A DNA stretch of 35,164 bases from CBDUQP01 sp965369385 (GTDB lineage Bacteria; Planctomycetota; Phycisphaerae; SM23-33). Location of the stretch: positions 1 to 35,164 of the forward strand of contig CBDUQP010000018.1 in assembly GCA_965369385.1 (NCBI GenBank), written 5' to 3'. Positions 9,071 through 17,005 of this stretch are shown in pieces. How positions within the stretch are numbered: the stretch's first letter is position 1; each line of letters opens with the position of its first letter. A model generated the notes under the pieces. That model was not told the DNA's origin, did no database searches, and saw only the letters and a list, made by a program, of their open reading frames with translations. The position numbers were made by a program, and so were the translations under genes.

Positions 9071-9123
9071 TTGACAGGCAGCCAGTGTTGCCTTAGAATT
9101 GTTTGGTATATGTTAGGGTTTAC
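9007..9123 (+). repeat. Pair of TGTTAGGGTTT direct repeats bracketing the cassette promoter
   Basis: TGTTAGGGTTTTAGTTTAC occurs at 9007-9025 and TGTTAGGGTTTAC at 9111-9123. The first copy is upstream of the -35 box and the second is just downstream of the expected transcription start (about 9106). Their placement suits a regulator site, but no known LexA-type dyad is visible, so the function is inference. Confidence 0.4.
9071..9099 (+). promoter_or_regulatory. Strong sigma-70-type promoter of the polymerase cassette
   Basis: A perfect TTGACA (9071-9076), a 17-base spacer and TAGAAT (9094-9099, 5 of 6) make this one of the best promoter matches in the window. It would drive the DUF6504-like gene and the two polymerase genes after a leader of about 230 bases. 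Confidence 0.65.
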
Positions 9124-9175
9124 TTTTTGCGGTAGTGGATATGCCAGCCAGGCGTGTGCACTGCTGTTGATGTGG

Positions 9176-9274
9176 GCGGGTGGCATGGTGACACACAGTC
9201 GTATCGTGGGTCGCCATGGTGCCGGAAGTGCTCTGTAATCATGGCGACCCCAAAGGTGTCGCCATGCCACCCGC
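9176..9274. repeat. Nested inverted repeat in the cassette leader
   Basis: The outer arms GCGGGTGGCATGGTGACAC (9176-9194) and GTGTCGCCATGCCACCCGC (9256-9274) pair at 18 of 19 positions. The inner arms GGGTCGCCATG (9208-9218) and CATGGCGACCC (9240-9250) pair perfectly. The arms also resemble each other, so the element looks built from one repeated unit. It ends 61 bases before the DUF6504-like start and would fold into a strong hairpin in the mRNA leader. Confidence 0.65.
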
Positions 9275-9335
9275 GCTATGTCTTTGCCAAGGCGTTGTCG
9301 GCGTGTGTGTTGCCTGACGGCCTCGGGTGCTGCTG

Positions 9336-9587
9336 ATGAATATTGAGGAGATAGGTGAGCCGATCCGCGTGATGGCGGATTTTCATGGCGGTGGTGCGGT
9401 TCCGCTGCGTTTTCGGTGGTCGAACCGGACATACGTCGTGTCGCAGGTGAACGGGAAATGGGTGGATCGCGCCGATGACGGCTGCCGTTTGCACTATAGC
9501 GTGCAGGTGGGCTCGGAGACCTACTACATCCACTTCTGTTGCACCGAGGTGCAGTGGTGGCTTGACCAGGTGATGCTTCAGGGTTGA
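9336..9587 (+). CDS. DUF6504-like small protein of the mutagenesis cassette
   Basis: An 83-residue protein starting MNIEEIGEPIRVMADF. The pattern of I-E-E-I-G-E-P-I-R-V, then FRWSNRTYVVSQV, then a conserved Trp and a YYIHFCC strand resembles the DUF6504 family as I recall it. Such small proteins are found beside ImuB/DnaE2-type genes in other bacteria. The biochemical role is unknown; a part in the translesion polymerase complex is inferred from position. The ribosome binding site is weak. An in-frame GTG at 9327 is an alternative start, but ATG at 9336 begins at the conserved block. It lies 81 bases upstream of the Y-family polymerase gene. Confidence 0.65.
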   Translation: MNIEEIGEPIRVMADFHGGGAVPLRFRWSNRTYVVSQVNGKWVDRADDGCRLHYSVQVGSETYYIHFCCTEVQWWLDQVMLQG

Positions 9588-9668
9588 GCACGGAGGGTGT
9601 CGGCCGGGTGCACTGACGGTGCGCTGATGGCGAGGATGGTGTGTTGACGGTGCGATTGTGGTGGAAAA

Positions 9669-10877
9669 ATGGAACGTGGTGAAAAGCTCATTATGCATGT
9701 GGATGTCGATGCGTTTTTCGCCTCGGTTGAGCAGTTGTTGATTCCGGCTTTGCGGGGTAAACCGGTGATCGTCGGCAGCGGTTGTATTGCTTCTTGCAGT
9801 TACGAGGCCAGGCGTTTCGGCCTGAGTGCCGGGATGGCGTTACGGATCGCCTGCAAGAAGTGTCCCCCAGCGGTGGTGCTGCCGGGGCAATACCAGATAT
9901 ACCGCTGTTTTGCCGAGCAAGTATGGGAGATATGCAGACGATTTGCGTGTTCATTGGAGACTTATCTTGATGAAGCTTACGGGGATGCCACGGAAATGGC
10001 AGGAAGGTTTGATTCGCCTCAGCAGTTGGGATTGGCGTTGCAACAGCAGGCCCACACGGAAGTGGGCTTGCCGGTGTCGGTTGGTCTGGCGAGCAACCAT
10101 ATGCTGGCCAAGATAGCATCCGGCCAGGCCAAGCCTTATGGCGTGAGGTGGGTAAGGCCGGGAAGCGAAGCCGAGCACCTTAGCGAGTTGCCCGTGGCGA
10201 AGTTGCCTGGAGTTGGTCATGTTACTGGCCAGCGCCTGACGGATATGAATATCAACACTATCGGCGAACTTGCCGAGTTGACGCGCGGAGTACTGGAGAG
10301 CATGTTCCCTGGACGGGGCGCTGTATTGTATGAACGCTGCCACGGCCTGGATCCGCGTGTCATCCGTCCGGATGCCTTGCCGAAGACGATCTCGCGGGAA
10401 ACCACATTTCATAAGCCCACGTCCGACCCGCACGAACTTGCGGGGATGCTTTTCTATTTGCTGGAGCGCGGGATGCGTGCGATGCGGCAGTTGAAGCTGG
10501 TTTCGCGGCGTGTGGATGTGTCGATTCGCTATGACGATTGGAAGCCCTATTCTGGCGGCAAGACGCTCGCCCAGGCGACAAGTTCCGACACCGATGCATA
10601 CGATGCGGTTGTGCAGTTGTTCGGCCGTCTTCACAAGCGGCGTGTGGCGATCCGGCATGTGGGGATTGTGTTGTCGCGATTGACGCCCGCGGGCCAGGCG
10701 ATGCTGTTTGAACCGCCAGCACGCACGCGAAAAAATCGCCTTCAGGGCACGGTAGATTCTCTGCGAGACCGCTTCGGCCACGCAGCCGTCGTTACCGGAC
10801 ATTCAATAGACCTGCTCGGCAAGGTTAAGCAGAACGATTACGGATTCATCCTCAGGACGCCATCGCTTACAAAATGA
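9669..10877 (+). CDS. Y-family DNA polymerase (DinB/ImuB-like), catalytic residues intact
   Basis: A 402-residue translesion polymerase. The palm shows HVDVDAFFASVEQ (D12, D14; FF at 16-17 as steric gate) and YLDEAYGD with D101 and E102, the metal-binding pair, so it should be catalytically active. SYEARRFGLSAGM is the finger motif. LPGVGHVTGQRL (about 179-190) is the helix-hairpin-helix. Near the C-terminus QAMLF (343-347) fits the Q-x-x-L-F beta-clamp-binding pattern. Classical ImuB proteins have lost the catalytic acids, so this copy is DinB-like in chemistry but sits in an ImuB position directly before a DnaE2-type gene. Its stop overlaps the next start by 4 bp (ATGA), implying coupled translation. 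A second in-frame ATG at 9693 begins right at the catalytic strand. Confidence 0.9.
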   Translation: MERGEKLIMHVDVDAFFASVEQLLIPALRGKPVIVGSGCIASCSYEARRFGLSAGMALRIACKKCPPAVVLPGQYQIYRCFAEQVWEICRRFACSLETYLDEAYGDATEMAGRFDSPQQLGLALQQQAHTEVGLPVSVGLASNHMLAKIASGQAKPYGVRWVRPGSEAEHLSELPVAKLPGVGHVTGQRLTDMNINTIGELAELTRGVLESMFPGRGAVLYERCHGLDPRVIRPDALPKTISRETTFHKPTSDPHELAGMLFYLLERGMRAMRQLKLVSRRVDVSIRYDDWKPYSGGKTLAQATSSDTDAYDAVVQLFGRLHKRRVAIRHVGIVLSRLTPAGQAMLFEPPARTRKNRLQGTVDSLRDRFGHAAVVTGHSIDLLGKVKQNDYGFILRTPSLTK

Positions 10878-13858
10878 GTTTCGTCACTCCATTACATGTT
10901 CGAACGGGTTATTCGCTTTTGCGTGGCACGTGTCGGCCGCGTCGGCTTGGCGGAATTGCGGCCGCACTGGGCCATTCGCACCTGGCGATTACCGATGTCA
11001 ACGGGTTATACGGCGTCACCGTGTTCGCCCGCGCCATGCGTGATGTCGGCATCCGCCCGCTGTTCGGGGCAGAGCTGCTGTTCGGCGGCGAATCGATAAT
11101 CGCACTGATCTGCAGCGAAACGGGATACGCCAATCTCTGCCGGATTATCTCGAAGTTGCATTGTGACAAGGATTTCTCGCTCACGCCCGATGTCGCCGCC
11201 GCTTGCGAAGGTCTGCATCTGATAGTGGACAGTACCGATCTCGCCGGCGACCTGCAAAGCTGCGGCGCACCGGCCGATGCATTGTGGATGGGCATTGATC
11301 CATGCACCCAGAGCGATTCGCACATCCGCTTGCTTCTGGATGCGGCAGGGCGTTTGGGGATTCGGACGGTGGCTACGGGCAAGGCGTTCATGGCTGCCGC
11401 CGACGAAATGGACATTGCGCGCCTTATGGCGGCGATACGCCTGCGGAAGACATGGGACACTGTGGAAGCTACCGACTTGCCGCACCCGTCAGCGTATTTG
11501 CGGGGCGCGTGCGATCTGGCGGCTCGGTGTCGCGATATTCCAATGGCGGCGGAGAATAACCGTTTGATCGTGGAATCGTGCAGCAACTTTTCATTGCTCC
11601 CTCGGCCGGCGGTTTTTCCAGCATTCGATTGCCCCCAAGGTCTCTCGCCGCGGGAATATCTGCGTAATCAGTGCGAGAAGGGCATTCAGTGGCGTTACGG
11701 GCCGGGGCGTCCGTCAGGGTTGCCAGGCAGGATGACTCTGGAGCTTGATCTGATAGAGCGGAAGGGATTTGCCGAGTACTTTCTGGTGGTGCAGGATATT
11801 GTTTCGTATGCCCGCAATCGTGGAATCCCGGTAGCGGGACGGGGCAGCGGGGCGAGTAGTTTGGTGGCGTATGTGCTTGGGATTACGAACGTGTGCCCGC
11901 TCACCTATGACATACCATTCGAGCGATTCCTCAACGAGGGGCGGCAGGATTTTCCGGACCTTGACCTGGACTTCTGCTGGCGAATTCGCGACGAGGTTAT
12001 CGATTATGCTTTTGGAAGGTGGGGCCGCGATCACGCCGCCATGGTATGTACATATAATACGTTTCAACCGCGATCGGCATTGCGTGAGACGGCCAAGGTG
12101 ATGGGGCTTAGCGACGATCAGATAAGCAATGCGGACACGTTCGCTGACAGCCACGATCCGCGGACGCAGCAGATTCTTTCGCTCGCCAACCGCATCGCGC
12201 ATCTGCCACGGAATTTGTCTGTGCATCCGGGCGGGATTGTGATGTCACCACGGCCGATGGATATCTACGCGCCGATGGAGATGTCTGAAAAGGGCGTGGT
12301 GATTACGCAGTATGACAAGAATGCCATCGAGGATATGGGCCTTGTTAAGCTGGATATCCTGGGTAATCGCAGTCTTTCTACAATTCGCTGCACGACCGAT
12401 CTGATCGCCTCACGCCACGGTGTGCAAATAGATGCCGAGACCCTCACCCACGATGACCCCGCCACTATCCGCACTCTGCAGGCCGCGAACACGGTGGGAT
12501 GCAATCAGCTTGAGTCGCCTGCGATGCGTCACTTGCTGCGTGCGATGCAACCCGGCGACATTCGCGACGTTATGAAGGCGTTGGCACTTATCCGCCCGGG
12601 TGCTGCCAGCCTTGGAATGAAGGAGACTTTTATCCGCCGCCAGCGCGGTCTGGAGACTTTCGAGATATCGATGCCGGTGCTCCAGGAGGTATTGGGCCAG
12701 AGCAATGGCGTTATGCTCTATGAAGATGATGTAATGCTGGTGACCGAAGCGCTGCTTGGAACCACGCGAGCCGAAGCCGACCGTTTTCGCAAATCGGTGC
12801 AGAAGTGCCAGGATGATGACGAGCGCCTGCGCTTGAGCGAGGAGTTCATCGGGCGCTGCAAGCAGCGGGGTGTGCCGGTGTCACTCGCAAAGGATATGTG
12901 GGTTCAGATGGCGAAGTTCAATGCGTATTCCTTCTGCCGGGCACACGCGGGCAGCTATGCCAGGCTCGCATGGGCGGTGGCGTATCTAAAGACGCATTAT
13001 CCGCTGGAGTTCTGGACCGGTGCCATGAACAATAACCAGAGCATGTACCACCCGCGTTTGTATGTTGAGCAGGCCAGGCGGGAAGGCGTGCGGTTTCGGC
13101 TGCCGGATGTGAATCGTAGCGACGAGGAATTCATGATCGATGATGATGCTATTCGCGTTGGATTCAACCGCATTGCGGGGCTTGGCCCTGCCGGATGCGA
13201 GGCGATATGTGACACTCGCCAGCGGCGGCGTTTTGCAGGGCTGACTGATTTGGTTCGCCGTACGCACATGGGTAAAAAGGAAGCCAGATCATTGGTGCTT
13301 TGCGGGGCGTGCGACTGCTTCGGCGTGTTGCGGCCGGCACTTATGATGGAATTGGCATTGTGTGAGCGGTCGCGGGTAGATGTAGGTCCCGAGCAGGCAA
13401 GCCTTATCGCTGCGGAGCCAACGCTGCCGGAGGTGCGTGACTATTCGCCCGCCCGCAAGTATATAGATGAACGCAGCCTGCTTGGTATAAGCGTTCGCGG
13501 GCACCTGATGGGCGTGTTCCGCGGGGAACTGGATAGCGCCGTAACTTGCGACAGCCGCGATTTGCGGCATCTTGTGGGAAAGCGTGTTCGGATTGCCGGC
13601 CTGCTTGAGGCGATGCGAACGGCAGGGACGCAGGGCGGGAAAGATGTGATGTTCATGTCGCTGGATGATGAATACGGACTGTTTGAGGTCACAGTATTCG
13701 CCGATAGCCGCAAGCGGTCGCCGCGCACGTTCGAGCATTACGGACCGTACGTAGTAAGCGGAAGGGTGCAGGAGCAGTTTGATACGATAACAGTGACGGC
13801 TGACAGGATTACACTGTGGAATCCTCGGGATTCGGAGTTGTTGGCGATAGAAGCATAG
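10874..13858 (+). CDS. dnaE2: DnaE2-type error-prone DNA polymerase III alpha subunit
   Basis: A 994-residue C-family polymerase. The N-terminal PHP domain starts LHVRTGYSLLRGT. The second His of the usual H-x-H is Arg here, so metal-dependent PHP activity is doubtful. The palm has PDLDLDF with D362 and D364, and VKLDILG with D494, the third catalytic Asp, so synthesis should work. SVHPGGIVMSP and the AHAGSYARLAWAVAYLKTHY block are typical of DnaE. A C-terminal OB fold (about 904-980) includes VRIAGLLEAMRT. The short PHP, compact length and pairing with a Y-family gene fit DnaE2/ImuC rather than the replicative DnaE1. The 4-bp overlap with the upstream gene suggests joint expression. No proofreading domain is present. 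Confidence 0.9.
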   Translation: MSFVTPLHVRTGYSLLRGTCRPRRLGGIAAALGHSHLAITDVNGLYGVTVFARAMRDVGIRPLFGAELLFGGESIIALICSETGYANLCRIISKLHCDKDFSLTPDVAAACEGLHLIVDSTDLAGDLQSCGAPADALWMGIDPCTQSDSHIRLLLDAAGRLGIRTVATGKAFMAAADEMDIARLMAAIRLRKTWDTVEATDLPHPSAYLRGACDLAARCRDIPMAAENNRLIVESCSNFSLLPRPAVFPAFDCPQGLSPREYLRNQCEKGIQWRYGPGRPSGLPGRMTLELDLIERKGFAEYFLVVQDIVSYARNRGIPVAGRGSGASSLVAYVLGITNVCPLTYDIPFERFLNEGRQDFPDLDLDFCWRIRDEVIDYAFGRWGRDHAAMVCTYNTFQPRSALRETAKVMGLSDDQISNADTFADSHDPRTQQILSLANRIAHLPRNLSVHPGGIVMSPRPMDIYAPMEMSEKGVVITQYDKNAIEDMGLVKLDILGNRSLSTIRCTTDLIASRHGVQIDAETLTHDDPATIRTLQAANTVGCNQLESPAMRHLLRAMQPGDIRDVMKALALIRPGAASLGMKETFIRRQRGLETFEISMPVLQEVLGQSNGVMLYEDDVMLVTEALLGTTRAEADRFRKSVQKCQDDDERLRLSEEFIGRCKQRGVPVSLAKDMWVQMAKFNAYSFCRAHAGSYARLAWAVAYLKTHYPLEFWTGAMNNNQSMYHPRLYVEQARREGVRFRLPDVNRSDEEFMIDDDAIRVGFNRIAGLGPAGCEAICDTRQRRRFAGLTDLVRRTHMGKKEARSLVLCGACDCFGVLRPALMMELALCERSRVDVGPEQASLIAAEPTLPEVRDYSPARKYIDERSLLGISVRGHLMGVFRGELDSAVTCDSRDLRHLVGKRVRIAGLLEAMRTAGTQGGKDVMFMSLDDEYGLFEVTVFADSRKRSPRTFEHYGPYVVSGRVQEQFDTITVTADRITLWNPRDSELLAIEA

Positions 13859-13926
13859 CGATGGGAGGCCGATATATAGTTTGTGTTTTGTCTAAGCATT
13901 TCGGTCCGCCGTCGACAGGAGAAATC

Positions 13927-14706
13927 ATGAAATCTGCCGGTAAATATAGGATTGGAACGAGCGGGTATTCGTTCAAGGATTGGGTGGGGGATTTCTACGA
14001 TCCAGGCACCGCCAGCCGAGATATGTTCAGCCAGTACGTGAAACACTTCAACACAGTCGAGATCAATTACACCTACTATCGCATGCCCTATGCCAGGACA
14101 ATGCAAGCGATGGCGGACAAGAGCCCGGACGATTTTACGTTCTGGGTGAAGGCTAATCAGGAAACCACGCACAAGCACAATCGCACCGTAGCCAGGGAGT
14201 ATCTGGAGGCATTGCTGCCCATGAGCTTGGTGGGGAAGCTCGCCGGAGTGCTGCTGCAGTTTCCGCAGTCATTTCACAGAACTACTATCAATCGCAAATA
14301 CCTGGCCGAGACGATTGAGGATTTCGCCGCGGTACCGCTGGCGGTGGAGTTCCGACACAATTCATGGCAGCACGCTTCCACAGTGGCGGGCCTCCGTGAT
14401 CGTAATGTGACGCTGGCTGTTCCTGATGTTCCGGATATTGGATCCCTGTATCACACGGCCGCTACCGCCACCAGCCGGACGGGCTATCTGCGTCTTCACT
14501 CTCGAAATGCGGACAAGTGGTACGGAGGCCCGGTTGACAGATATGATTACAACTACTCTGACGATCAGTTGACGGAGATATCCCGGATGTGGCAGGAGAT
14601 TGACGGCGAGCTGGATACGATAAACGTGTACTTCAATAACTGCCATGCGGCGCAGGCGGCGGAAAACGCCGAGGCTTTCAAACGCATTGTGGAACAAATT
14701 GATTGA
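13927..14706 (+). CDS. DUF72 family protein (YecE-like TIM barrel)
   Basis: A 259-residue protein with the family's opening YRIGTSGYSFKDWVGDFY and VEINYTYYRMP, then FWVKANQETTH, LLQFPQSFH, AVEFRHNSW and a late TGYLRLHSRNADKWYGG. The start at 13927 has AGGAG 5 bases upstream; the open frame reaches back into dnaE2 but lacks such a site. Length matches the family (about 230-300 aa). The biochemical role of DUF72 is not established. It starts 68 bases after dnaE2, so it may be read through from the polymerase cassette. Presumably cytoplasmic, as no signal peptide is seen. Confidence 0.9.
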   Translation: MKSAGKYRIGTSGYSFKDWVGDFYDPGTASRDMFSQYVKHFNTVEINYTYYRMPYARTMQAMADKSPDDFTFWVKANQETTHKHNRTVAREYLEALLPMSLVGKLAGVLLQFPQSFHRTTINRKYLAETIEDFAAVPLAVEFRHNSWQHASTVAGLRDRNVTLAVPDVPDIGSLYHTAATATSRTGYLRLHSRNADKWYGGPVDRYDYNYSDDQLTEISRMWQEIDGELDTINVYFNNCHAAQAAENAEAFKRIVEQID

Positions 14707-14845
14707 TACCTGTGCATTCTCGCGATTTTCGGCCGGTTTCTACGGATTCGGTGGAATTTCATGAGATTTGCAGCCCGGCGGTGGTTTCTTGGGCGTGTTT
14801 CCTGTGGTAGTATTTCTGCCCCAGACAGATCAGGAGACAGCAGCT

Positions 14846-15340
14846 ATGGACGAACTGGACAAAGGACTTGATATCGCGCTGACCGGTGAGCTTTGCGACA
14901 AGGCACTGGCCGCCTGCGAAAAGCAGATTGCGGCCTGGGGCATGACCATGCCGGCCGTTGATGCGTTGGTGTTGGATTTCGGATTGGGCGAGTTTGCCAA
15001 AACCGGCCTGATTGAATATTGGATCGCCAACGAGGTGGCTGCGGGGTATTGCGGCAAGTGGCTGTTCGTGTTCGACGGACAGACCTGCCCGATGCACCAT
15101 CACAAGGACAAGGTGGAGACATTCCATCTGGTCAAGGGCAAGATGACCGTCAACTACGAGGGCGAAGTCCGTGAGTTCAGCGAGGGCGACGTGCTGCTGG
15201 TGGAAACCGACAAGCCGCACAGCTTCACGGGCGTAGGCCCTGCACTGCTGCTGGAGATATCGCGTCCCTGCGTAATCGAGGACAACTACTTCGCCAACCG
15301 CAATATCCCCATAGGCGGCAATAGCGATACGAAGGCGTAG
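14846..15340 (+). CDS. Small cupin, D-lyxose isomerase-like
   Basis: A 164-residue protein with AGGAG 9 bases before the ATG. The N-terminal half is helical; the C-terminal half is a cupin barrel. The metal site is CPMHHHKDKVETF (H84, H85, H86, E91) with a later H125 in DKPHSFTG, which matches the D-lyxose ketol-isomerase family signature. True D-lyxose isomerases are often longer (about 165-230 aa), so a sugar isomerase or epimerase role is plausible but not proven. It stands alone on the plus strand, 139 bases after the DUF72 gene. The next gene downstream is the toxin-antitoxin pair, 127 or more bases away. Confidence 0.75.
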   Translation: MDELDKGLDIALTGELCDKALAACEKQIAAWGMTMPAVDALVLDFGLGEFAKTGLIEYWIANEVAAGYCGKWLFVFDGQTCPMHHHKDKVETFHLVKGKMTVNYEGEVREFSEGDVLLVETDKPHSFTGVGPALLLEISRPCVIEDNYFANRNIPIGGNSDTKA

Positions 15341-15467
15341 TTCCAGTGCGATAGATGATTTGGTAGGGTGATCTGGCGACGAGTCATATTGGGGTAGTTT
15401 GCTTTGGGTTGTTTTGCAAAAGGATGTTTTTGATTTATCAGTACAAGGCTAGTTAAGGGAATAGCTT

Positions 15468-15569
15468 ATGAATACAGAAGGCAGAGAAGTGGGTCGATCA
15501 ATTGTTTTTCAATTGAAAAAATACTATTATATGATAGTGTTTAATGGTCGATATAAGGTACTGACATGA
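15468..15569 (+). CDS. Possible 33-codon leader ORF upstream of the toxin
   Basis: ATG at 15468 is preceded by AAGGGA with 7-base spacing, a good ribosome binding site. The peptide starts MNTEGREVGRSIVFQLKK and ends at TGA 15567-15569, overlapping the toxin start in an ATGA. The ORF runs across the predicted promoter and both palindromes, so it can only be translated from a transcript starting further upstream. No homologue is recognised and it may be chance. Confidence 0.25.
   Translation: MNTEGREVGRSIVFQLKKYYYMIVFNGRYKVLT
15502..15538 (+). promoter_or_regulatory. Predicted promoter with two palindromic operators for the TA pair
   Basis: TTGTTT (15502-15507), a 17-base spacer and TATTAT (15525-15530) form a promoter candidate. 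A perfect palindrome TTTTTCAATTGAAAAA (15505-15520) fills the spacer. A near-perfect dyad ACTATTATATGATAGT (15523-15538, 7 of 8 pairs) covers the -10. Autorepression by the HTH-bearing antitoxin is the natural reading (inference). Confidence 0.5.
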
Positions 15570-15934
15570 CCTCCCGAAGCGAGGTCGTCGATTTCCTGAT
15601 GCTGTTCAAGGGATGCCTTAAGATGGGATTCTTGAGCGTCATGCACAGAGAAAAGAACCTTCAGGGCCTGCTCGATTTGGGCATCACTTTGGCGGAGCGT
15701 GAGGAAGTATTGTTTGGGTTGACTCCAGAAGACTACTACGCGGGCCCGAAACCAGACGATACGGATAATACCAAAGAAGTCTGGGAATTTGGCAAGGATG
15801 TGGCAGGTACTGAAGCCTATATCAAGCTACGTGTAGCTCCGGATTCGAGACGCAAGAATACGTACCGGGCGATGGTCTGGTCATTTCATCCGGCTGAGTA
15901 CAAGATCAGCTATCCACTACGGGGAGGTGCATGA
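15566..15934 (+). CDS. MqsR-like toxin of a type II toxin-antitoxin pair
   Basis: A 122-residue basic protein. The central part, VLFGLTPEDYYAGPKPDD, then EVWEFG and AYIKLRV, follows the pattern of MqsR-family toxins: L-x-x-x-D-Y/F-Y, then V-W-x-F, then Y-I-K-L-x. MqsR is an RelE-fold ribonuclease that cuts mRNA. Similarity is judged by eye and is moderate. AAGG lies 7 bases before the ATG. The stop codon overlaps the start of the antitoxin gene (ATGATG), the toxin-first order of mqsRA. Context with a zinc-ribbon/HTH partner makes the assignment stronger than the sequence alone. Confidence 0.65.
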   Translation: MTSRSEVVDFLMLFKGCLKMGFLSVMHREKNLQGLLDLGITLAEREEVLFGLTPEDYYAGPKPDDTDNTKEVWEFGKDVAGTEAYIKLRVAPDSRRKNTYRAMVWSFHPAEYKISYPLRGGA

Positions 15935-16992
15935 TGAATAGTATGACAAGAGAAACAATTGAGGATTTTTGCCCGAATTGTGAGGACTACCGGACGCTTA
16001 TTCCCGTCAAGCGGGATGAGAGTTACACTGTTCGTGGCGAGGAGATCACGGTTACGGTGGACAGGATGCTCTGTGAGGAATGTGGGGAGTCTATCGGCAC
16101 GGACGAGCAGGACCAAGCGGTGCTTGATGTGATTCACTCGGAGTATCGCCGACGAATGGGCTTGCTGTCCCCTCAGGAGATCAAGGGCATTCACGAGCGG
16201 TACCGGCTGAGTCAGAAGTCATTCGCGGTATTGCTCGGGATGGGGGAGGCGACGATCAACCGCTATGAGAAGGGCTGCCTTCAGGACCAGATGCACGACA
16301 CGGCTATTCGGGCTTGCCAGAATCCCAGTGTGATGCTGGATATTCTGAATCTGCGGGGGCATCTGTTAACTGACTGGCAGCGAGAGCGAGCCCAATCGGC
16401 TCTGACGGGACAGCAGGAAGGTGCGGGCAATTTGCAGGCATACCTGCAAGATGGGGATTGTGTCTGTATGCCGATGGAGCGTTCAGATAGGACTGGGTAT
16501 CGACTGTTTGACTATGAGCGTTTTGCTCGGGTTGTCATTTGGTTTTGCTCTCAGTTGCGTGATGTCTCGCGGACAACGATAAACAAGCTCACCTTTTATG
16601 CGGACTATGTGAATTATCGCAATGCTAGCGTTTCACTGACGGGGACCGCATATCGTAGGATAAAGCTCGGCCCTGTGCCTGCTGATTTTGATGGGCTTCT
16701 GTGCAGAATGGAGTTCGAAGGTCTGCTAGTACGAGAGGAACGTGAGTTCCCTGGAGGGTATGTAGGGCACTACTACAAGCCTGGTCCCAATGCTGATTCT
16801 GTTAAGGTAGTGTTTGATGAACGCGAGCAGGGCGTACTTGAGCATGTTGGTAGCATTCTTGGCAGATTGAGCGCCACAGCGATTTCCGCAAAGTCACATG
16901 AGGAGACGGCATGGCTGGAGACAGCAGATGGGCAGCTAATATCCTATGACCACGCGATGAGTCTCTCTCTTTCACTCCCAGACTCACAATAG
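15934..16992 (+). CDS. Antitoxin: MqsA-type zinc ribbon, HTH and Panacea/SocA (DUF4065) domain
   Basis: About 352 residues. The N-terminal zinc ribbon has CPNC (C14, C17) and CEEC (C48, C51; numbered from the ATG at 15931). Next is an XRE-type HTH (about 82-115) with LSQKSFAVLLGMGEATINRYEKG, as in MqsA. The C-terminal part (about 193-345) looks like the Panacea/SocA domain (DUF4065): FTFYADYVNYR-like start region (KLTFYADY), then AYRRIKLGPVP, which matches the family's 'Y...GPV' signature. Panacea domains act as antitoxin modules in other systems. GGAGG at 15923-15927 is 6 bases before ATG 15934 and only 3 before ATG 15931, so 15934 is preferred. It probably neutralises the upstream toxin and represses the promoter. 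Confidence 0.8.
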   Translation: MNSMTRETIEDFCPNCEDYRTLIPVKRDESYTVRGEEITVTVDRMLCEECGESIGTDEQDQAVLDVIHSEYRRRMGLLSPQEIKGIHERYRLSQKSFAVLLGMGEATINRYEKGCLQDQMHDTAIRACQNPSVMLDILNLRGHLLTDWQRERAQSALTGQQEGAGNLQAYLQDGDCVCMPMERSDRTGYRLFDYERFARVVIWFCSQLRDVSRTTINKLTFYADYVNYRNASVSLTGTAYRRIKLGPVPADFDGLLCRMEFEGLLVREEREFPGGYVGHYYKPGPNADSVKVVFDEREQGVLEHVGSILGRLSATAISAKSHEETAWLETADGQLISYDHAMSLSLSLPDSQ

Positions 16993-17005
16993 ACCGATAG
17001 TTCAT

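Noticed and set aside
9071..9130. LexA/SOS box at the polymerase cassette promoter
   Set aside because: No CTGT-N8-ACAG or GAAC-N4-GTTC dyad is present; only the TGTTAGGGTTT direct repeats were kept as a weaker candidate.
8573..9238. 221-codon plus-strand open frame
   Set aside because: It is antisense to the start of the YprB-like gene and runs through the promoter region; Ser/Ala-rich shadow composition.
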